Under the pieces are notes generated by a model. The model was not told the origin of the DNA. It ran no database searches and was given only the letters and a program-made list of their open reading frames with translations. From Rostrohypoxylon terebratum (Eukaryota; Ascomycota; Sordariomycetes; Xylariales; Hypoxylaceae), in assembly GCA_022497145.1 (NCBI GenBank), contig MU385858.1, forward strand, positions 682,001-746,000: a DNA stretch of 64,000 nucleotides. The letters are read 5' to 3'. Position 1 is the first letter of the stretch. Every line of letters starts with the position of its first letter. The translations under genes and the position numbers were made by a program. Below, one piece after another: positions 34,825-47,112 of this stretch.

Positions 34825-36893
34825 ATAGTAGGTATCGGTCCATCATTTTCAAATCTGAATGTGGTAGGCTGCAACATTCCTCGGAACTCACTTGTATCCC
34901 GGTCAATCACCGGCGCCTGCATCCGCGACCCGTGGGGGGGCAATTTGATTCGGTGTGAGGCGACGGAATGTGAGCTTTTTTTATGTGATTTATCAACCCG
35001 AGAAATTGGTTCTCGAGTGATATTGTGTGAAGACAATGGCAGCATTGGCAACTAAGAAAATTTTAGGAAATTTTCTTTCCTTCTTTTCTCAGTTAAAGCT
35101 GATGTGGTCGGTCCGACCCGACCCTCGAAAATGTGGTAGTTGGCTTTGGACCATGTCTACCATGTCTTCCACCTCTGCTAACTGCCGACGGATGGGCGTT
35201 TGATTCTCAATTGTTCGATGTGTTCGATGAATGCTGTCATAATATGTGATTCTCACTTCTTTAGGTAACTGTGACGACTTTCCTTTTCCGCCCCCGATCT
35301 GCATAATGACCGTGCGGGCTGGCGGGTTAGCCTCAGATGAAGATAGAAATCTCATCTCGTATCTTGGTTCCGATTCCAGTGCCGTGACTTGGAAGATAGG
35401 GTAATGATAATCGACCTATGATTTTGTACCTTCAGCTTAGGTACTGTGTATGTCAATGCGACAATTATCACGAATTATTTGGTCTTAGGTCTTAGATGAC
35501 TAGACTGTTTCTTCCGAGGCCGCCTCTAGTTGCCTCCTCTTAATAGTGTGACTACTATGATTTTGAAATGATTAAGAGGCTATGCACTTGGTGCGCTCGT
35601 AGTCAATAGTAGACAGCCACTGGAAAAGCATCCACGATATTTCTTTGTTTCGCATTGCTACTGACCACTGACCACTGACTTGGTTCGCACGACGGTGGCT
35701 AAACAGGCTAAGAATCGTCAAGGATTCAACTTTCTAGTTGTAGTCGCCAACAAAACGTATTCCGCATTTCATTACCGGCTGGGCGGATGTTGGATTGTGG
35801 ATGTCTCTCTTCGTGATACCAACGATTTGTTCCTTGTTGCTTGTTGGAGAGATTGTGGATGTGGATGTGGACTGGTCAACTTTTTTTTTTTCTTACTCCG
35901 CCCATTTCCTGCTAGGACACTACTAGGTACGTATGTAGATGTTCCCCTCAGCCCCCACTTCAAATTATCAACTTGGTCGAACTTGCCCCTCACCTCGTAG
36001 ATATTCGTACATATTTGAGGCATTACAGAGGAAGGTACCTGGAATATACCGTCATATGTATATAGTTTATGCTAGTATATTATGCATATAAAGTCCAATG
36101 CGGGTTGTTTATACATATGTACATAATGTTTATACATAGGAATATACGTACCTAGCATCTACACGTGTATATGCACCTGGCATGCATCAATATGTGCATT
36201 GCACATTGAAGGTACGTCCACGGTACGTATGACCGGTCTGGAAAATGTCCGGCAGCACTTTCGATGTTTCCAAAGTTTGGAGTCCTCCTTTTATTATTCA
36301 ATGCTATTATTGCCTAGTCCTCTTTTAGTCTCTTCTTAGACCTCTCTTAGCTCAATTGCTCTTTTTAGAGTAAGCAAGGGTTTGTGTGGTGATCACATCT
36401 GAACCACCCAATGACGTCGCCTGTGAGGCCTCTCGAACAAAGCAAGTTCTAGCCTTGTAACCCACACGGCGCTTGTCACTAAGCGCTGGGGAGCTGTTTC
36501 ACTCAAATGTCTAGATAACACAGATAATAGGATATTCAGAAATGTATAGGTAGACAATAAAGATATTTTAAGCAGTGATTCAGGTGCCCGTGTGCTACTA
36601 TTTTGCAGAATATTCAATACGTGTACATGTATCCAATCGCCAATCTCTAGAGTCTACATCTCCCAACATTGAGTTTGAATTCCACGCAGTACTTGCGTGT
36701 CACCACGCTTCACCACGCTTTCCAAGGGATATACGCCAAGACGCCCATATCTTGTCGAAAACTTGGAACACATGACACAATAGAACCCCAAACACCAAGT
36801 CATTCACTACCTCTAAATACATTTAATACCTTAATACTCTCTCCTATCAACCGATTCCTTCTTTCTTTCTTATCTCATCACAATCTAGACAAG

Positions 36894-38585
36894 ATGACAT
36901 CTGGACATAATGTAAGTTGGCGCGCTTTGCACTTACAATGTAATGCGACGCTACAGTCTGACATACTGACATCGCAATGACTAACAGGACCCCAAATTGT
37001 TATACGCCATTCCAGGTGTCTCGGCCTACCACCTCGCCTATGGCAAAGAAGAACTACTCACGCCCGCTGGGCCACAGACGCTGTCCTTGTTGATGGTCCC
37101 AACATCTTCTCCTTACGCTGATCCGGCGCTCGATAATCAAGATGCCCCCCCAGAAGATTTCTACCTCCATCTCCATCTACCACCCGAATTAGACATCCCC
37201 CTACCTGCGACCACCCAGATCTACCATCAACCACCAAGGAGTTATCTCATTCCTCGATGGGACCTCGGTCCTGACAGTGGCGCATTCACGCGCATCGAAT
37301 TCCCCCCAGTCGGTAGTCGCAAGGGCCTCCAGGAAGATGTGGATACGTTTGAAACCATCTTGGCACAATGCACCGCGTTTCTCGAAAGAGCGCCGCCACC
37401 GAAGATTTCGAGGAAGGAAAAGGAGAGGGAAAACTCATCCTCTCCAACCTCCCCAAGTTCCAGAAAATCGTCGCCGACAATGTCAAAATCTAAGCCCACC
37501 TCATCAGAGAAGCACCCAGCATATAATCCAGCTTCATATAAGCCTGGAGAGGGTTACGTGAAGGGTAGTCAAAGCTCTCAGCGGGGCGGCCAGATCGTAC
37601 TAGTAGACGAAGAAGATGGAAGCGTCATAGGGGAATTGTCAGAGGGATACCAGGTCGTTGACTCCGACGTGAAGCCGGGTTCTAAAGGTATGAGTGGTGT
37701 CACCTTCTCTAGATTTCTAGAGGCGCAAGAAATCTAACTAAGATTGCAGATCCTGTCGAAATCACTCTTCCTGAAGAGGGCAAAAACCAACTTGCGGTTG
37801 TCCCAGCATCTCCGGAAACTCTAGAATTAGAGCTACATCCGGCTTACCAGAAATCCTTCATCGTGTCGAAAGCAGCGTACGCGTCTCGGTTGATCATCAC
37901 TACCTCAGACTTCGTGTCAAATGCGATGGCGAGCGGATCAGATAGCTTCGTAAAAAAGACGAAGCCTTCGGGTGAGGCCGTTACCTTCACACCAGCCACA
38001 CACGATCGTGTTCGCCGGATAGGGAAATTCTCTGGTGGCGTAGCTGATCTGTCGTCCAAGACAGTCGGTCAGGTCACCAAACTAGCCCAAAATGTAGGGG
38101 CAACCATATCCGGCCGTGGTTCTAGAGAAGGGAAAAGAGGATTTGGGCCAGATGGAAAACCACTCGATTCGTTTAAGCCTGGGCTGTTGAATAAGAGTCT
38201 GATGGCTTTCGCGACTGTGACAGATGGGATTGACCATGCGGCACGTAACATTTTGACTTCGGCAACTTCATCTGCGACGAATATGGTCACTCACAAATGG
38301 GGCCCAGAAGCCGGAGAATTATCGAAACATCTCGGCGGCAGTGTCAAGAATGTTGGCCTAGTTTATATCGATGTAACGGGCGTCTCTCGAAAGGCCGTTA
38401 TTAAGGCTGTTGGGAAGGGTATGGTAGTTGGAAAGGTGAAAGGAGGCGGTGAAATTATTGTGGGAGACGATGCCTCTGAAAGGATAGCAGGAAAGGGACC
38501 TAATGTTTCGAGGACTAATTCGATGGCGAATTCCGTAAGCAACGAGGGCAACGGCGCGTCTAACGGCAAGGCACCAAAACGCTGA
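36894..38585 (+). CDS. Senescence/spartin-like domain protein
   Basis: Three exons (36894-36911, 36988-37687, 37750-38585) with 76- and 62-nt introns give 517 residues. The first exon encodes only MTSGHN. The N-terminal half (DPKLLYAIPGVSAYHL, then LIPRWDLGPDSGAFTRIEF) resembles the fungal spartin-like N-terminal region. A Ser/Lys/Pro linker (about residues 150-200) follows. The C-terminal half matches the senescence domain shared by plant ERD7 and animal spartin: SKAAYASRLIITTSDFVSNA, a Thr/Val-rich amphipathic segment around GGVADLSSKTVGQVTKLAQN, and a Gly/Ala-rich DVTGVSRKAVIKAVGKG. Proteins of this family associate with lipid droplets or membranes. The molecular role of the fungal ones is poorly defined. 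The tail is Ser/Asn-rich. Confidence 0.85.
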
Positions 38586-39406
38586 CGGGCTATGAAATAA
38601 AAGTTTGTACTATAGATTAATAGATGTTGTACGATTGACAGGTATCATGAATATGACTTGAAACGAAATGAAAAGAAAAGACAGGATAAGAAAAGACAAC
38701 CTCGAAATATGTACCTACTTGAAGGATGAAATAAAGTGCAAACTTACCTACTAGGTAACATATGTAAGCTATGTAAGGCTTAAGCTACCCGTGGTTGCCG
38801 TGGTCATGGTCGACCTTCAAGGGATGATCCTCTTCATGAGTCACGTGACACTCGCTTCAAGCATGACGCGCTTGGAGTGAAGCAGTCGCGAGGGACAAGT
38901 CAAATAGCGACACGGAAATAACATTGAACATTTGGAATTTATTATGCGAAACTCAATTACCAGTTCTCCGTTTTTTCCCCAGATGTCTTTTCCTTTCTTA
39001 TATGAGAACATTGAGAATGCCTTCAAATCTCTAAGTCGGTTTGAACTAGATTAAACCAACAAAATAAGTCAAGACTTCGAAATTGAATTTCAAAGATACA
39101 CACCGAAATACCTACTCATCTTCCTTAGATCCACCGGGGACCAACCTATACCCACAATACGCCGGACGACTCGCTTTTTTTTTTCTTTGCTCTTTTGCTC
39201 ATTTGCTCATTTGCGTACTTGCTATTTGCCATTCAGATGTGTCGTTACGAATGTCTTGGTTCCATCATCCTCTTGATTCAAGATATTGGCGATAAGATCC
39301 GGTCTAAGAAACCTCCACATGTCTTACAAGGGTTGGGCTCCCACTTCTAAGCAAACCTAAGTCTTGAGGACTCCGTCTGACAACACCACAGCTCATCAGC
39401 TCCACA
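38586..39406. other. Spacer between senescence-domain gene and GCP4 gene
   Basis: 821 bp between two genes in the same direction. It must include the promoter of the GCP4 gene. It contains a T10 tract near 39176-39185, repeated TTTGCTCAT units at 39195-39215, and a C/A-rich leader just before the start. No gene is seen. Confidence 0.5.
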
Positions 39407-41793
39407 ATGCTCCATGAGATCCTGCTCTCCCTATCGGGGCACCCATCGCCTTTACTCCGGAACAACTATACCGATCCCAAAGCACAGTCAATCATCTCGC
39501 CGCCAGAGAGAGAACTATTGAAGACAGCCGGTCACTTAAGCGATCTTCATTGCAAACTTATAAGTCACACTGCGCAGATTAGTGCATCTCACTCTTCTGT
39601 AATATGTCGTGCAGTATCAACCGCTATCAACTCTCTTTACCTCGATGCATTTCAGAGGAAGGTTTTAGAAGTGGAAGACAGCGTCCTCCGGAAGGATACC
39701 TCCCTCGTTGGTGCTTATAATATTGTGCCCCTGACCGCGGTCATGGGCGAATTCTCGGATTGGACTCGCCGAATGGAATGGCTATGGGATCTGGTCCAGT
39801 TCATCGATAACCAAAATGAGGGCACGCCATGTCGGGGAGCGCATCTCATCAATAGATTGCGTGCCGAGCTTCAAACTGGATATACTGATATTGGGGAATC
39901 TGCACTTAGTCTCGTTCGGGTGGCCGAGACTGCATGGCTCAAGCAGGTCTCAGCTTGGGTCCTTTATGGTAAGATACCTGCGTTTAGCGATGCCGATTTT
40001 TTTATCCAGAAGGACGAGTATGACGAACAAGTAAGGACCTTTACCCTCGTTGTATTTCATAAGAATATAATAATTAATGAACCTAGGGTTATTCGATTAA
40101 ATCTGGGCTTCTTCCCTCATTTATAACATCATCTACGGCATCGTCGATGTTGTTCATTGGTACATCATTAAATAGGGTAAAAACGAAGAATAGTATAGAC
40201 TCAAGTAGTAGTGGGCTTGACCATCTTTCATCACAACTTCAGACCCTTGCCAATGTCGCATCACCTATCAACAGTGTGGCTTTCTCAAGAGCCATCACCT
40301 CAATTCGACTCACATTGTCTCGGACGACTTTGCAGAAACTTTTGCCGTTATCTAAGGTCCTCGAGATGTTAAACCTATTTCGGGACTTCTTCTTAATTGG
40401 ACGAGGCGAGTTTGCTATGGCTCTCACACAGCAAGCAGATGAAGTAATTCGCAACCGTTGGCGGCGTGCCGACAACCTCGCCTATGAGAAACGATATGGC
40501 CTTAACAATGTGATGGTTAAAGAAGGCGAGGTTGCCGCCGTCCTTACCAAAACCTGGGCTCTGCTGAGCTCGATGCAGGGCCAGCACGCGGATGAAGATG
40601 AAGGTCTCGAGATAGCACGGGATCTACTACGATTGAATCTATCTAAGACCAAGACACCAACGCCCAAAAAGCCCAAGGCCGGCGCAAACAGCGAGCAACC
40701 CGGAACCATCGCAAACACGCCGTTTCGAAATCTACTTTTTTCCGTTCCAGTCGTTCTTACATCACAATTCCCACCACCACTAGACTTATTTTTGACTATG
40801 TCTGATGTACAGATATATACCTCCATCAATTCATACCTTCTTTCCATTCGTCATTCCCACCTCCATCTCACAGACCTTTGGAAAATAACGTCTCTCCGCC
40901 GCCATCACCCACCACCTCCTCGACCTCCTTATAGTACCACAAAAGGTGGGGTCGCAAGAACAAAGGTCCTCCGCGAGCGCTGGTCCGCTCGTTCCTCTAC
41001 GATGCGGGGCACTTGGAGCACAAGCAGTGCCGCAATTTTCTTCTTAGCTGAGACCGAAACATATCTTCAAATCGAAGTCGTGGAAAGTCTTTGGGATGAC
41101 TTCCTCGGTTGGCTCACAGGAAAGAGTGAGCATAACGGGCATTATAACGCCCCGTCATATAATAACCAATCTAGTAACGCCAATGAGGCTGTTAAGGAAA
41201 ACGACTCCAACTCCGTTCATGATAATACAAAAGACAGTCAGAATTCTAGTCCTGCCCATCACGACCCGCAGACGTTGGCTATAGCCCATCGTTTGTACCT
41301 TCGAACACTTTCCCGACGGTTGCTCCTAACCCAGCCATCTTTTACAAACGCTCTGTACGATCTACTCGTTCATATCGACCACTTAGTCGCACTTGTCCAC
41401 CGCCTCCACGGAATATGGACATCAATGGACCTCGAAGCCGATGAGGGTGTCGTAGACGCGTTCTCGGACTTAGCTACCGAGGAAAAGGACGTGAGGAGCA
41501 ACATCCGAGATATAGAGCGTCAAGTCAAAAGTGGGATCGAGAACGTCATCACCGTACTTAGGGGCCTAAGCATGGACTCCGCATTCATAGCTGAACTTGA
41601 GGACGGGGATAGAGGGGATGGCGATGACGACGACGACGCGGGTGTGGCTGATGAAATGCTTGGCGAGGGCGAGGCTTATATACCTAGGAGGACCGGCGGA
41701 ATCGATAGGTTGCTTATGAAGCTTGACTTTGGAGGTTGGTTTGATGCTGGGAAGGTCAGTGCTGGAGATGCAGAGGATGATGATGGGTTCTGA
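39407..41793 (+). CDS. GCP4: Gamma-tubulin complex component GCP4-like (Spc97/Spc98 family)
   Basis: Two exons (39407-40030, 40087-41793) with a 56-nt intron (GTAAGG, acceptor CCTAG) give 776 residues. The N-terminus MLHEILLSLSGHPSPLL is the typical opening of GCP4, a member of the Spc97/Spc98 family. Further matches are the grip-1-like region (EFSDWTRRMEWLWDLVQFI, LLYGK-like VLYGKIPAF) and the grip-2-like region (PLDLFLTMSDVQIYTSINSY, and later TETYLQIEVVESLWDDFLGW). GCP4 helps build the cone of the gamma-tubulin ring complex that nucleates microtubules at spindle pole bodies. A Asn/Ser-rich insert (about residues 545-585) and a Asp-rich stretch near the C-terminus (GDGDDDDDAG) are lineage features. 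The frame stays open at every residue after the single intron. Confidence 0.9.
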
Positions 41794-42970
41794 TAGGTGA
41801 TGATGAACTTACATGTTATACTGAATGAGGAGTAGTGATATAGTAAATTGTAAGAGTGTAAGAGGTTTTTTTCTGAATCGTTTTCGCAGGAAGGTTAGTT
41901 AGGCGCCTAAGGCAAAAATGCACAAAGCCTTCGTAGGACCTAACCTAGGACCTAGGTCCTTATCTCTATGTAAAATATGTCCGGTACGTCTTCTAGCTGC
42001 ATATGTCCCTTTCGATAGTCTTGAATCAAATGATAACTTGAGTGGATGAGGTGCGCACGATGTAATATTGTTTCTTAGATTTGTCAAACGACAGACCTAA
42101 CAGGATAAGCTCTCGCCTATAGTACTTACAATGTCTCTAAACCACCACACCACACACAGATGAGGATAGTTTGGGATATGTAATTGTTGAGGAGCATTGT
42201 CCTAACATGATATTGTTATATGTATATACATATGTGTTGGTTCTCCATTCAAGGCATTCTGCTGCTGAAGTGACAGCCATAGCCCTGTGTCCCAATTGAT
42301 ACAAACGGAAAACTGCGAGCGACGCTAGCTAGTGTGTATATATGGTAGGTATAAGTATAAGTGGTCTTGCGACGAAGACATTGATAAAATCAAAGTTATA
42401 ACAGACTCATATACGCCGTGGACTCATGCATAGACCCAATGCCCAATACTCCGTGTCCCATAAATCCAAAAAGACAAACAAAAACAAAAACAAAAGGAAG
42501 CAGATGTATATACCGACCGGTCCAATGTAATGTAGGTATGCATGCGCCGATGCCGATTGCCGAGTGCCGTTGCCGCCCAATGCGATGCATATCTCAAAAT
42601 GATATAATAATATATACTAATAATTGGTGCCCGAACACCGTGTAAAAAGACAGCGTCGGACTGAAGGGTGTTGACCAGAACGAGAGAATAGGATTTGAGT
42701 GACAAGAAAAGTGTATGAGGGAATAAAGGTAAGACAGTATAAATGAAGCATAACTTTTGGTAACATAAGATGAGACGCTCTCTCGTCATTCATCAATCGC
42801 TCGAAATTTCGAATTTGTGGCGGTGCCTTTCTATTTCTCCCTTCAACCCGTAAGCTGGTAATACGGTGCCGTGCGAAAGGAAGGTATTTGCCCTCGGTGG
42901 TGTGTTGTCCGAGGTACCGTAGTCGTCATTAGATGATACGTCGACCGAAACATTCTCTGTCGACCGGCTT
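41794..42970. other. Convergent 3' spacer (GCP4 / unknown minus-strand gene)
   Basis: 1.2 kb. A perfect 14-nt palindrome AGGACCTAGGTCCT lies at 41947-41960. There are CAAAAACAAAAACAAAA repeats near 42476-42495 and a TATATGTATATACATATG palindrome near 42217-42234. From 42793 to 42970 one minus-strand frame stays open past the stop codon I chose for the neighbouring gene, so part of this stretch could be coding if that gene is spliced differently. Confidence 0.45.
41947..41960. repeat. CCTAGG palindrome, copy
   Basis: AGGACCTAGGTCCT, identical to the palindrome at 6276. It is preceded by AGGACCTA, so the site resembles the two-core form with one degenerate core. Confidence 0.7.
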
Positions 42971-44469
42971 TCAGTAAGCAGCGACGGGTCGCTGGTGGAA
43001 GCGTAGTGGACTCGGATGGTGCTCCGAATTCCGACGGGCAAACATGTGTTGCATGAGAGCCTTCGGGCTGACGGATTCGACATCCAAGGATTTAGACATG
43101 AGTGGGATTCCAATCTTGCGAACCTTCTTGGTCTGCCAGCGCTCCTTGATGCAGTCATCGACAAGTGCTATAAGGCCGGTCGCAACAATGATACTACATC
43201 TTTATTAGTATGGATTGGGAAACAAAGAGAAATTGAGCCAATTGAGACTTACTCGGCAACATCAGTCACAGCGGTGACTATCTCAGGGTCGCTGATCCAC
43301 ATGTGGCAAGGAGGTACCCAACCACCGGCTATCTCGTCGGCTTCAACTTGGTTCGGGGACCGGTTTTCTGGGACAATGTGCGCCACGGGCAAGTGATTTT
43401 GGCCATCTCGAAGAAGGTGATAAGAGACAGAGTTTGCGAGCTTGTCCACCACTCTCTTCCAAGAGTACTTGTGACCCCACCATTCGAACTCGTATCTTTT
43501 CGTGTTGGTGTTTCCGCGTCGCACAACGTCGACCCGTGCGTAATTAGAGAACTCGAGTTTGATCATGTTCGTAGCTGTCGGGCGAGGTTTCTCCTTCTTG
43601 CTTTCGATGGACATGGTTCGAGTAAGGGGGTTGGCAAAGACGTCGTCAACTTCGATAGTAGCGGAATTGCCCGTCCCTGGTCTGCTCTTGGATGAGAAGA
43701 CCGAGCCGCTGGTGGGGATGCGGCTGAGCGTCGGTCGCCTTGCTAAGGACCTCACTGCAGTCGATACTGACCGCTGTAGGTTGGGGCGGCCAGTGCTGGA
43801 CGGCTCAATGTATTTGCGTTTGGAGTTGCAGATTTCACGACCAGAATCTCTGCAATACCGCCTCAGGGAGAACTCGCGCTTGTTCAGATCATACATGCGT
43901 AAGTGGAAGAGCTGGACCGTCTTTTTCCGCCTGCCCATAACGACTGTATCCACTCTTAGGTTCATGTTTCCATCCGATGTGAAGTCGTCATGACGAATAT
44001 TCAACCTATTCATAGAAGGAAACAAAGTGGCGAAGTCCTCTGGTGTCGAAGGTCTGACATTGATGTCTTCGATCTCATGTCGGTAGGCGGGTAGCTGGGG
44101 AATATCCGAGATATATTGGTGATTTTCCGTCTCTGAGTCATCCTCAAAATCTTCACTTGAGGCCTGTGACGAATATGTATCGACTGATGATCGTGGATAT
44201 ATGCTTGTGGATGGTGACAGATCCTCATCATAACATCCTGACTGAAGCCTTCCAGCTCGGGAATCGGAATCTTTCGTTGATGGTCTAGAGCTGTCATAGA
44301 GAGAGGTAGGGGCGGTGCTCTGGGAGTCGTACGAGTCGGCGCTCCGCCTAGTATCCCGAGTGCTAGCGGTACGACTAGAGTAGTCGGTATCTCGCCTTCT
44401 CGTCATATTGGTGAAAGCAGGGTATGAATTCATGGGGGGCTGTTGGGTGAGTATAGGGATAGCAGACAT
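42971..44469 (-). CDS. Conserved-looking protein of unknown function
   Basis: Two exons (44469-43253, 43193-42971) and a 59-nt intron (GTAAGT, ATACTAATA branch, GTAG) give 479 residues. I do not recognise a named family. The first 140 residues are Ser/Asp/Arg-rich and probably disordered. Residues of about 140-400 look folded: MNLRVDTVVMGRRKKTVQLF, a segment with EFSLRRYCRDSGREICNSKR, then KLEFSNYARVDVVRRG and YEFEWWGHKYSWKRVV. The end (HMWISDPEIVTAVTDVADII, then ATGLIALVDDCIKERW) is well ordered. The Arg/Trp-rich WGHKYSWKR pattern suggests a fungal-specific conserved domain. No catalytic motif, signal peptide or membrane helix is obvious. The start at 44469 is the first ATG; a TTG lies just upstream. 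Confidence 0.72.
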
Positions 44470-46691
44470 GGACAATTGTGGGAGGGTGAAAGGTTGAGTA
44501 GTGGGCTCTTATATCTATCAACCTGGCTGACTAGGAGATATGCGTTCCGGGTCGATCTCAGGGTCCTGCGCCGCGCAGTCGCGAGCGGGACACTTGGAAT
44601 TCGAATAGTGGTGATTCGGCAAGAGCCCCACTGAGGCCTGAAAATGGGCGTTGATCTTTTAGACGCAAGGGTTTGTTTGAGAGCTGCTCGACATGCGCTT
44701 AAACCGGGGAATAAAGAAGGAAGCCGGTAGGATGTATTTATGGTCAAAGAGGACAGGAGTATGGACCCTATGATTTGATATGTTAGGCGGATGAAAATGT
44801 ATGGATATAGAGCGGGAGTTTATGCAAGAGAGTCTGGATGAGATCCGTCATAAACGAACCTTTGCTACTGGAGCAACCTGGCACAACAAGAAAGAAATAA
44901 GGTACGGTGGGACGGCGAAGGGGGGTTTACTTGAAGATATTTGGCTGGAGCTGAGCTGACGAAAGACAATCGGCCTCAGGCGGAGGGGATAATAGAGGGG
45001 TGACATAGAGACAGGGGGGGGATAAAAAACAAGGAAGGGGGAAAAAAAGGCGGCGCTACGAATTGTTGCTAAACCCTGCAAAGCACACTGATACCTACTT
45101 GAGTAACTGTCGTGAAGTAGCCCTGGCTGCATATATCCAGCATATACCATAGGCGCCTCCTAATGGTGGGATTGGAGGGTCAGGAGGGAAAAGAGAGAGA
45201 GCCCTGGAGAGGCGAGAAAGGCGAGAGAGCCTAGCCTAGAACTGCACCAGAGCACCCAGGAATCTTCCACTGACGAGTGGGGGGATTTTCTGATTTTTCT
45301 GATTTTCCTGACAGCCAAGTCTGCAAATCGAAAGGTGAGAGGTCAAACCTCTAGACTCGAAATGTGGCACCTGGTATAGGCACGGCTACGTATGTCCGGC
45401 ATGGCATGTACCTGCTATATTGGAAGAAACTACGCTTTCTTCGGAGTAGCACGGGTACTGGCTCTGTACTCGTTATTGGTACCCGTTAATATTGGTACTC
45501 AGTCCTGCTGCTGGGAGAAGAACCATCGAGGACTCAATTCCGCTGTACATACGGCTTTTAGGTATGCCCCGAATAGTGGCGAGCTTTGGTCGCACCACCA
45601 TCACGCTACACTTACAATTTCTGTAAGCTCACCGGCGATAGAAAACAAGAAGCTATCGCATTAATAGCTTTAATATCGCTTGTTGACATTTTATCTGCAA
45701 GTCTGTAATAAAGCCGTGCTACTAGAGTGACGGTATCGTCACGAGGTCATTTTACGGTGTTGTCTTTTCTCATTACAAAATGTACGTGGGGGGCGAAGAG
45801 GGAAGAGAGAAGCGAGAAAGCAGGTAGTAGTTAATAGTAAGAACGTAAAGTAAAAACAAATCTCATGTTAGCGAGTTTTTTTTTAGTTTTTTTTTTTCCT
45901 TCTTTTTCTTTTATTTTCCCACTCAAGGATCAGCATAAGTTCAACATTGCATGTTCAGCATAGCATGTAAGTACCAATGTATACACGCTAAAGTACTTAG
46001 AGTTCGGTCTATGCCTAATATCGCTAATAAGATGTACTTGCCTTACTTTCATAGTACTATAGCACATATAGCACATATAGCACACACAGATCTGTTATAG
46101 GAAGTTCCTACAGGGGGTTACGATCTTAGAGAGCGGCTTCCATCTTCAATTCTCGAGTGGCTTCATTGATTGGAAGGAGAGGACGAATATTTTTCTCAAT
46201 TTGCTCTTAACCTTGGAACTTGTTTTTTTTTGGTGTGCACAACAGAGAATTTTCTCTACTTTTCTTCATCTTTCTCGACCAATTGACCTCTTCAATTTCT
46301 CATAATTCACGCACTCTAACTCGTTCTCCGGCATCTCAGTTTCGTTCCACAGCAGCTTACCTGAGCAGGCATGTTCTTCTTACCTGCAGTCTGCAGAAGA
46401 GGAATATACCATTCCATTCTTCTACGATTCTGCCCTTCCTAGTAGCCCTTCCAAGTACTAGCTATTTCCGAGCCGCCGTTCACTAGGTGGGCTGATTGAA
46501 TCACTGCTGGTCAGCCTTGATCGAGAACCTTGGAATGTTCGGGATGGAGAAGGAGGCTCATGAGAGAGACGATGTCTGTGGTGTCTGCAATATCTACTAG
46601 GTACGACTAAGCCCTGGAGCCTTCGACATCATTGCTCTCTAGCCTCACAGCTCCATTTTATCCCGGTAGTTAGGTACCTATACTAGTATAT

Positions 46692-46710
46692 AGGACCTAG
46701 GACCTAGGTA
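46692..46710. repeat. Extended CCTAGG repeat, copy
   Basis: AGGACCTAGGACCTAGGTA, identical to the 13756 copy over 19 nt. Confidence 0.7.
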
Positions 46711-47112
46711 GGCGGGCGTTGGTTTCGCGGGATGACGGGTGCTTAACCAACGCGACGGGAATCCCCCTAGGGCCTAGGGCCTAAATCCCCTAACTCCCCT
46801 AAACCCCCATAAAATCCCATTTGTAAAAGCCACGAGTCCGTCCAGCGAGGCGCATATGTGACGAATTGCCATGTCATCGCGGGACTCTGAACATGATCGC
46901 ACCAAGAATAAAAGGAAAAGAGGATCTCAAAACGGAGCCCTTGGAGCACTTAGAGTCCTAGGACCTGGACTCCTAAAGGTGCTCGCAAATCCGTCGACCT
47001 AGCCTTGGAACTTACCAGCTTACCAACATCTGCACCGCGCTCCGTTATGACGTTTTGGTTTTGGTGATGGCCACTAACAGTAATACTCCATACCGGCATA
47101 GGGGCATAGTCC

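Larger units (their letters stand above)
32746..36893. other. Divergent intergenic region, Zn2Cys6 factor and senescence-domain gene
   Basis: 4.1 kb. The first 360 bp (to about 33103) are open in the frame of the Zn2Cys6 gene and may be its N-terminal coding part. Beyond that I see only short frames. One 134-codon minus-strand frame at 33569-33973 begins with ATG, but its Ser/Pro/Leu composition resembles no family I know. The stretch also holds extended CCTAGG repeats at 33203 and 34806, a TAGGTAGG cluster at 34660-34690, an A20 tract at 34062-34081, and pyrimidine-rich DNA (TTCCTTCTTTCTTTCT) just before 36894 that is probably the leader of the senescence-domain gene. Confidence 0.45.

Noticed and set aside
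44848..46486. Small frames of 88-100 codons left of the CCTAGG repeat at 46.7 kb
   Set aside because: They are low-complexity, Phe/Ser/Leu-rich translations of T/C-rich DNA without any recognisable domain.
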